This document shows, piece after piece, positions 57,474-64,000 of a stretch of DNA of 64,000 nt. The first letter of the stretch is position 1. Each line of letters begins with the position of its first letter. Below the pieces are notes generated by a model. It did not search any database and was not told the origin of the DNA. It saw only the letters and a list, made by a program, of their open reading frames with translations. The stretch covers positions 51,663,124 to 51,727,123 of the forward strand of contig NC_089226.1 of the NCBI RefSeq assembly GCF_963924675.1, read 5' to 3'. The position numbers and the translations under genes are program-made. Origin of the DNA: Phocoena phocoena (lineage: Eukaryota > Chordata > Mammalia > Artiodactyla > Phocoenidae).

Positions 57474-57604
57474 TTCTGTTAGAATTCTTGAAACCACTTT
57501 TCTTTATTTCTCATTGTTCTCCTCTTCTCTCCCCTCCCAGTATCAGCCCCTCCACCCACCCCTTAAGGCAAAATACAAGTTCTTCCCATCTTAGCCATGT
57601 CTTC

Positions 57605-57795
57605 AAATTCCTGTTCTGACACTTTCTTGCTATGTGGCCTTGATAAGGTTTCTTAATTTCTCTGAGCCTTAGTTTTCTTTTCTGTAAGGCGAGGCAGGTG
57701 GAAAATACTTAACTACCATAGTTGTGGTGTACATTGAGTTAATGTATGAAAAATGCAAACCGTGGTACCTAGCACATACCAAGTAGTAAGCAATT
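57605..57795 (+). mobile_element. MIR relic
   Basis: 'cctgttctgacactttcttgctatgtggcctt', 'ctgagccttagttttcttttctgtaagg', 'gtacctagcacataccaagta' (read in parts) follow MIR order. Confidence 0.8.
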
Positions 57796-58969
57796 TTTTT
57801 CCCTCTGTTTCTTCCTGTGAGAAATACTGTGAAAGGCTGTATGAATTAAAAGACCCTAAGACCCACTGCAAGTAAATTGTGGATGCATTGAAGTAGGGAG
57901 CTATCTTTTCCTATTTTGTAATTAAACTCCTATTTATTGGACACTTAAGTGCTAGGTATACAATTGTAGACAAGATAAAGTCTCTTGATTCAAGGAGCTT
58001 ACCAAATAGTGAGGGAGTTATAGATAAGAAAATAAAAATGGGGGAGAAAGTGGAGTGTTGACTGCATATATAGAAAGAATGAGATGGGACCGTCTTTCTT
58101 TTTTCATAGCTGTGTTTCTTAAAAACAACATTCAGAGGAAGAGCTAGGTTGCTGCCTTTGGATTAACATGAAGGCAGTGTTGACTGTAGACATGAGGGAC
58201 TTGCTTCCAGAACAGGGATGCTATTTCCAGCACAAATACAAAGGCTCAGCAAAGAATTGCAAAATATCTCTAACTAACCACCAAGCACATTCCCTAAGAC
58301 ACCTGGCCTTTCCAAGCCTGACACCTGTCTTTGTAGTGCTGCTAATAATGGATAAACAATTAAAAGAAAACATGGATCTAAGTGGTGACTTTGATGAAAT
58401 AGAGATTATTGTAAATTGAGGGGGAAAAGACATATCTTTATGAACTATTACCCCAAATATAAGCAAAACTGTGTGTGACAAATGCAAATGTAGCCCATTC
58501 CTTTTACTCACCCCATCCCCATACATAGGACTTCACATTCTCAAGTGAGTATCACTGATTCAACACAGTTTTCTGGAAACGTTTTGTCTTTGAAATGGAC
58601 AAAAATGTCATTTTCTTTCATGATTCTCTTTTGGTGCTATGGAAAGCAATGTAATTATACAGCATGTTATACAGTATAATTTCAATAAGGAAGAGATTAG
58701 TCCTGGTTTATGATAGAATAACATTCTCTGGGATTCAATATAGCATGAAGGTAATAAAAACAAGGTCTTTTTAAATTCATCACCAGGAATAAAAGAGAAA
58801 AGTTACTAAACCAAAAAGGTGAAGGGAAGGTGGGTTGACGGCATTTTGTCAGAAGACTGAAAGCAGTACACATAGTCTAAGAAGATGAAATGGAATTGAA
58901 TAAAGGAAGGAAAAGGGGAAGAAAGGGTGAAGTATTGAATATGTGCTTAGACCTTTATGTTTCTTCTGC
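57796..58969. other. Non-coding stretch
   Basis: 57925-58060 resembles an ancient dispersed repeat. The 83-codon plus frame at 58168-58419 ends with a run of acidic residues and shows no known domain. No splice or promoter support. Confidence 0.4.
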
Positions 58970-59100
58970 TATTTACTCATTACAATATTTTATAGACAAA
59001 GAACTTGAAGCTCAGATAAATTGTTGACTGCCCAAGCTGACCTAGCTGGTAAAGTTATAGGTTTGAGCCCAAATCAGGCACAATCCAGACTCAGCTTATT
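58970..59100 (-). mobile_element. MIR relic, reverse orientation
   Basis: 'acaaagaacttgaagctcag', 'gacctagctggtaaagttatagg', 'gagcccaaatcaggc' fit reverse MIR. Confidence 0.6.
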
Positions 59101-59464
59101 CTTGTTATATGTCCCAGATTTCTGAACAATCTCTACTTGTTTATTCAGGAAATTGATAACAATCCTTCTAGTGATTATCCTGAAGCAAATCCGTCCTATG
59201 CTGCAGCTTTGGGCATTTGTGGCTTAAGTGTTTAAAATCTCTACCATGGGGTGAGAAGCATGACGGTTAAAGAAGGAAAGACATTTGATAAGCCTGGCTT
59301 GATGCTTTATTTCAAGTCAAAGGTGATCTTTCATAGACACAAAATCTTCCTATTTTCCCAGATTTTAATGTAAGAGGACTTCTATATAATGTTCTCTTAG
59401 GTCAAAAAGTAGAGTACAGTATTCTTCCCTCAGTTTCCTAAACATAAGACCATCCTTCCCATTC

Positions 59465-59835
59465 CCAGGTTTTGTTTGTGCTATTTCCTATGCCTGAAAT
59501 ATGTCTTCCTTCCGAGTACTCTCTTCTGCCAACACACGCATTCCTGTGGATCCCAGCTTTCCTTTTAGATCACCATTCTTTCAACACATCAGAAGGAAAG
59601 ACAAGATAAGATCTGTTCTCTCCGTTGTAGGAAATTCAAAGTACTATACAGCTCTTTTATTTTTTTAATCACATTGAACACCGTTGTAATTTGCATTTAT
59701 TTATGTAGAGTTTTATTTATGCCTGCTTCTCACAAACTCCACAAGAACAGAGGCTATATATTTGTGTTATTTTGATCCTTACCATTACATCCCCAAGATG
59801 TAGCTTTACTAAAAGCTTAAGTGAATGAATAGTAG
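59465..59835 (+). mobile_element. LINE2 (L2) 3' portion
   Basis: 'gtgctatttcctatgcctgaaatatg', 'ctttccttttagatcaccat', 'caagaacagaggctatatat', 'ttaccattacatccccaaga' and 'ttaagtgaatgaatag' (read in parts) follow L2. Confidence 0.65.
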
Positions 59836-59934
59836 TTTCAATGTTTTTCTTCCTTTCCTAGAAAACACACTACCATGGGAAAGCTATGTTCCTTCTCTTT
59901 CTCTTAGTAACTGAATAACATTGTTATATATTGA

Positions 59935-60125
59935 AAAGACCATGAGATTCTGCATATTCTTGGGTCTGAATCCTAGCTTTGAGACTCAAAGTATGGCATT
60001 GTATAATTTATTTACTTCTTGAAGACTCTGATCACTCCTCTATTAAAGTGGATATAAGTTCATATCTTATAGGATTGTTCCAAATCTTAATGACATATTG
60101 ATACATCATATGCAATTAGCAGTTG
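59935..60125 (+). mobile_element. MIR relic
   Basis: 'gggtctgaatcctagctttg', 'ctctattaaagtggatataag', 'cttataggattgttccaaatc', 'catatgcaattagcagttg' follow MIR order. Confidence 0.65.
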
Positions 60126-62102
60126 TGAGTTTCCTAATTCTATACCTGTGTTTTTCTTCTTACAAATAAGGTTGATGGTTATGCAAGCTTTTGAGTTGTT
60201 GGTGCAGGTACTGCCACCAGAGCATGAACTGGCTTCTGGATGTGCAATTTGACATAGGTTCATTAAGATAAAACATTTTACCTCCTCCTGGAAGTCATCC
60301 TTAGCTAAAATGTATTGCTAGTTTAATCATGGTCCATAGTCTCTTTTCTTCCTACCACATGGTATTTTTTAAATTCTATTTTTCATTTTATCCTTATTGT
60401 TTTGAATATGTGTATTTTCCTTCTTTTGTTCAATTAACCAGGAACCCCACTAGATTTTATGGGGTGATACAAAAGTGAGATTGCAAAAACTCTACCATTT
60501 ATCTTGCAGTCTGTTGGCATAGGCAAAGGTTAAAATAACACAGTAACATGGCAATATTAATAAGCAATTCTAGAAATCTTTCTTTTGTATGGTATGGTTA
60601 CTATGTATCATACACCATGTAAACATCAATGATGATAGCTTCTAGGAAAGAAAAATGTAAGTGCAAAGCCATGTTAATATGAAAGGAGATGGTGGATGTT
60701 GGAATGACTGCCAGGTCTAAGGGGTGGTAGATATATGGAAGAGATGAGAAAGTTGAAACTGATTAGATGGAAAACTGAGCTAGGTCATAGAGGCTTTGCC
60801 AGTCACTCCATAAAGTTTGTTTATTTGTTTCCTAAAAGCAATATGGTGTTAAAAGGCTTTTAGCAGGAAAACAACATGATGTCATGACTGTTTAAGAAAG
60901 GCAAATCTTGTCTCACTTAAAAATATTGTCTTTCTCTCAAAATCACGTCTTCCATTAAGGCAGGGGCTGCATTTTCTCCTTTTGTGCATTTCCCTAAGCA
61001 TTTAAAAATTAATAGGTGCAGAATAATCCTCAACACATCATACATAAGTTGTATAGTATGCAAACTAACATTTGAATTCTCAAGAAGACTTACAAGCTGT
61101 TACAAATAAGGGAACAAGATATTCATTAATTTAAGTGTATATAAGTAGGGCTCTACAGGCTTGGAGAGCTTTTATATAGACTGTGTGATGTGTTCTCATG
61201 ATCTTCCTCTAGATGGGATGGGAAAGGAGAGAGCCAAATATTAAATACATGCTTTGAAATCTTGATAGGGCTCACAGACATGGCTGATCTTGTAAGTACC
61301 TTTAAAATTTGGGCTATATGGAAACCAGAGGCCTCCAGGGAATCCTTGAGTCTTATTCTGTCCAGTCATATTTTTATACTTTCATATCCACAAGATCTTG
61401 TCAATAAGATGAATGCTGATGTACCAGCATCCTGAGCTAAAGGCAGAGCTCAAACATCCAAATAATTGATGCATTTTTTATCAGACTAGACAATAGCCAT
61501 AAAATAAAATCAAACAAGAGTCTGATAACAGTTTTTTGGTTTCTTTTTTACTATTTCTGTTACACAATCATTCAATGATTTTACCATTCTGTTTTAAAGA
61601 AACTGAAGAAATGAAAGGGGGTTTGGAGACAAGATGCTCCTGTCATGAAATGAACATCTTAAAATTAGAAAAGGACACTGTGAAAACTTGTCATAGTGTG
61701 AAGAAAAAGGTTTTAGAGCAAGGAGAGTAAAATTCTCCTCCCACACTCTCCTTCCTATCTCTCTCTCCCTCCTTCTCTCTCCCTTTCCTCTCCTTTCTCT
61801 GTATCTTACTCTTTCTTATACTGTCTCACTTCATTACATCATATACCCATAAGTTGATGTGGGGACCCTTCATATTCCTATTACAAGCAATTCTTAAGCA
61901 CTTATTATGTGATAGTCATTGTGATCAAAACTAAGGATAAAAACGATAAATTAGACTGTGAGTTATGGAGAGAAACTGGGTGTAAATCTCCTTTGTACCC
62001 CAAAAAACTGGCAATGCTTAATTAAGTTTCATAAAATAAAAACAGTGAGTACTAAAAACAGTAGTAAGAATAAAATTAATAATTGAGTGTTTGCTGTATG
62101 CC
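60126..62102. other. Non-coding stretch, nothing firmly recognised
   Basis: 60690-60930 has the texture of the ancient unassigned repeat at 44.24 kb ('ggtcatagaggctttgcc', 'aacaacatgatgtcatgact'). A pyrimidine-rich CTCTCTCC tract lies at 61735-61800. Confidence 0.4.
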
Positions 62103-62150
62103 ATGGTTTTAAAACGTGGTCCCTAAACCAACAGCATCAGCATCAGCTAA

Positions 62151-62498
62151 GCTAAGCTACAATGAGGTTATCACCTCACACGGGTCAGAATGGCCATCAT
62201 CAAAAAGTCTACAAACAATAAATGCTGGAGAAGAGATGGAGAAAAAAGAACTCTCCTACACTGTTAGTGAGAATGTAAATCGGTACAGCCATTAGGGAGA
62301 CCAGTATGGAGGTTCCTTAGAAAAATAAAAAAAGAGTTACCATATGATCCTGTTATCCCACTCCACTGCATATATCTGGAGGAAACTCTAATTCGAAAAG
62401 ATACATGCACTACAGTGTTCACTGCAGCACTATTTACAATAGCCAAGACATGGAAGCAACCTAAATGTCCATCGAGAGATGAATGGATAAAGAAGATG

Positions 62499-62541
<43 letters not shown>

Positions 62542-63060
62542 ATTATATATATATATATAATGGAATGTTACTCACCCATAAAAAAGAATGAAATAACACC
62601 ATTTGCAGCAACATGGATGGACCCAGAGATTATCATACTAAGTGAAGTAAACCAGACAGAGAAAGATAAATATCCTATGATATTGTTTATATGTGAAAAA
62701 AAGATACAAATGAACTAATGTACAAAACAGAAACAGACTCACATACTTAGAGAATGAATTTATGGTTACCAGGGGGTAAGGGGGTGGGGAGGAATAGATA
62801 AGGGCTTTGGGAATGACATGTACACACTGCTATGTTTAAACTAGATAACCAACAAAGACCTACTGTACAGCACAGGGAACCCTACTCAGTACTCTGTGAT
62901 AACCCAAATGGGAAAAGAATTTGAAAAAGAAAAGATACATGTATATGTATAACTGAATCACTTTGCTGTACACCTGAAACTAACATGACATTGTTAATCA
63001 ACTATGCTCCAATACAAAATAAAAAATTAAAAACAAACAAACAACAAACAAAAAAGAAAT
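62151..63060 (+). mobile_element. Old L1 (L1MA-like) 3' end inserted in MER5A
   Basis: ORF2 C-terminal coding relic ('gagaatgtaaatcggtacagcc', 'catatgatcctgttatccca', 'ctatttacaatagccaagac', 'aacatggatggacccagag'), then 3' UTR and an (AAAC)n tail at about 63020-63057. Diverged, no open frame. Confidence 0.85.
62500..62560. repeat. (AT)n microsatellite within the L1
   Basis: Two AT-repeat blocks separated by CACATT, grown inside the L1 3' coding region. Self-complementary, so it can form a cruciform. Confidence 0.92.
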
Positions 63061-63178
63061 TAAGCACTCAGGTTTCCCTCTAGACTGACTAAATCAGAAA
63101 TTCTGGGGTGGGCCCTGGAATCTGTTTTGTAATAAGCCCCCAGGTGATAGAATTGGACACTAAAGTTTGAGAACTTTC

Positions 63179-63314
63179 AATAGTTTACATGAGTCATCTC
63201 ATGTAATCCTCATAAGCCTTATGAGTCAGATACTATTCTAGCTTTGCATTATATATTATATATTGCTGCCTAACCAGTCATCCCAAAATGTGGTGACTTA
63301 AAACGAAAACAATC
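63179..63314. other. Non-coding stretch, MIR-like piece
   Basis: 'catgagtcatctcatgtaatcctcataagcc' and 'agtcagatactattctagc' (63188-63242, read in parts) suggest a reverse MIR fragment. 63243-63314 is unassigned. Confidence 0.45.
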
Positions 63315-63655
63315 GGGGACTTCCCTGGTGGTGCAGTGGTTAAGAATCCACCTGCCAATGCAGGGGACACGGGTTCGTTCGCTGGTCTGGGAAGATCCCA
63401 CGTCACAGAGCAACTAAGGTCATGCGCCACAGCTACCAAGCCTGAGCTATAGAGCCCATGAGCCACAACTGCTGAGCCCACGTGCCACAACTACTGAAAC
63501 CCATGAGCCTAGAGCCTGTGCTCCACAAGAGAAGCCAACGCAATGAGAAGTCCACACACCGCAACGAAGAGTAGGCCCTGCTCACCACAACTAGAGAAAG
63601 CCCGCACAGCAACAAAGCCCCAACACAGCCAAAAATAAATAAATAAAAATAATAA
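63315..63655 (+). mobile_element. CHR-type SINE, long form
   Basis: Starts GGGGACTTCCCTGGTGGTGC, runs through CACAACTACTGAAACCC to CAACACAGCC and an (AAAT)n tail. The sequence after the tail has a poly(A) block and then a second SINE. Confidence 0.93.
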
Positions 63656-63706
63656 AGTTCCCTTTAAAAAAAAAAAAAGCTCATGTATTAAAAAAAAAAA
63701 AAAAAA

Positions 63707-63997
63707 GAATCCACCTGCTAATGCAGGGGACATGGGTTCGATCCCTGGTACAGGAAGATCCCACATGCCATGGAGCATCTAAGCCCATGTGCCACAATTA
63801 CTGAGCCTGTGCTATAGACCCCATGAGCCACAACTACTGAGCCTGCGTGCCTAGAGCCTGTGCTCCTCAACAAGAAGCCACTGCAATGAGAAGCCTGTGC
63901 ACCACAACGAAGAGTAGCCCCTGCTCGCCACAACTAGAGGAAGCCCGCACACAGCAACAAAGACCCAACACAGCCAAAAAATAAATAAATAAATGTT
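63707..63997 (+). mobile_element. CHR-type SINE, long form, 5'-truncated, at window edge
   Basis: Begins at GAATCCACCTGCTAATGCAG, so about 30-36 bases of the head are missing, and a 17-base poly(A) precedes it. It ends AAGACCCAACACAGCC plus (AAAT)n beside the window end, so the right flank cannot be examined. Confidence 0.9.
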
Positions 63998-64000
63998 CCT

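Larger units (their letters stand above)
62103..63178 (+). mobile_element. MER5A-like hAT element split by an L1
   Basis: Left part 62103-62150 ('ggttttaaaacgtggtccct', 'cagcatcagcatcagcta'), right part 63082-63178 ('ctaaatcagaaattctgggg', 'cccccaggtgatagaattgg', 'aaagtttgagaac'). Together they make most of a MER5A. The intervening 62151-63060 is L1. Confidence 0.8.

Noticed and set aside
58168..58419. 83-codon frame with an acidic C terminus as a small protein
   Set aside because: No domain, no start-context or splice support, and overlaps an antisense frame of similar length. Not called.
1..64000. CRISPR array or prokaryotic gene clusters
   Set aside because: No repeat-spacer pattern, ribosome binding sites or operon-like spacing. 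The DNA is full of mammalian SINE and LINE sequences.

Overview
This window looks like ordinary nuclear DNA from a cetartiodactyl mammal, most probably a cetacean (dolphin or whale). It is AT-rich, I find no convincing host exon or RNA gene, and nearly everything recognisable is a transposable element. The assignment rests on fourteen tRNA-Glu-derived SINEs of the CHR type (sense strand begins GGGGCTTCCCTGGTGG or GGGACTTCCCTGGTGG), a family known from cetaceans, hippos and ruminants. The abundance of a short, little-diverged form ending GAGAGGCCCGCGTACCGC plus poly(A) fits a whale or dolphin best. A gene desert or a long intron are both possible.

Layout. From 1 to 8 kb there are SINEs in both orientations, including a back-to-back pair at 5.2-5.7 kb, an MLT1-type solo LTR at 4.0-4.5 kb and a 41-bp tandem duplication at 2.8 kb. 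From 8 to 14 kb the DNA is mostly old and unassigned, with MIR relics. An ancient antisense L1 from 14.1 to 16.5 kb is broken up by MIR pieces and two SINEs. From 17 to 26 kb there are MIR, L2, a short young L1 tail, an old L1 with a MER2-type DNA transposon inside it, and a Tigger1-type transposon carrying a relic of a transposase N terminus. At 25.8-26.6 kb two adjacent open frames match nothing I recognise. From 27 to 34 kb there are L2, a MIR split by a SINE with a 17-bp target-site duplication, a hAT-type MITE and an old L1/HAL1-like ORF1 relic. At 36.04-36.15 kb lies a perfect 46-bp inverted repeat, the most striking unexplained structure here.

From 37 to 48 kb the sequence is old L1, MIR and L2 with two more SINEs. 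From 48.06 to 53.87 kb, on the minus strand, lies a near-full-length L1 (5' UTR, ORF1, ORF2, 3' UTR) with recognisable target-site duplications. Its ORF1 has a frameshift. Its ORF2 has nonsense codons, single-base indels and an Asp-to-Asn change in the reverse transcriptase active-site motif, so it cannot retrotranspose autonomously. From 54 to 64 kb there are old L1, a MaLR-type LTR, a truncated young L1 with a 16-bp target-site duplication, a MER5A-like element split by an L1, and two long-form SINEs in tandem at the right edge.

No set of genes here works together as a pathway. The functional logic is retrotransposition: L1 ORF proteins mobilise both L1 and the tRNA-derived SINEs, and the shared poly(A) tails and 10-17 bp target-site duplications are the visible traces. 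Family names for old repeats come from memory of consensus sequences, without a database search, and boundaries of old elements are approximate.
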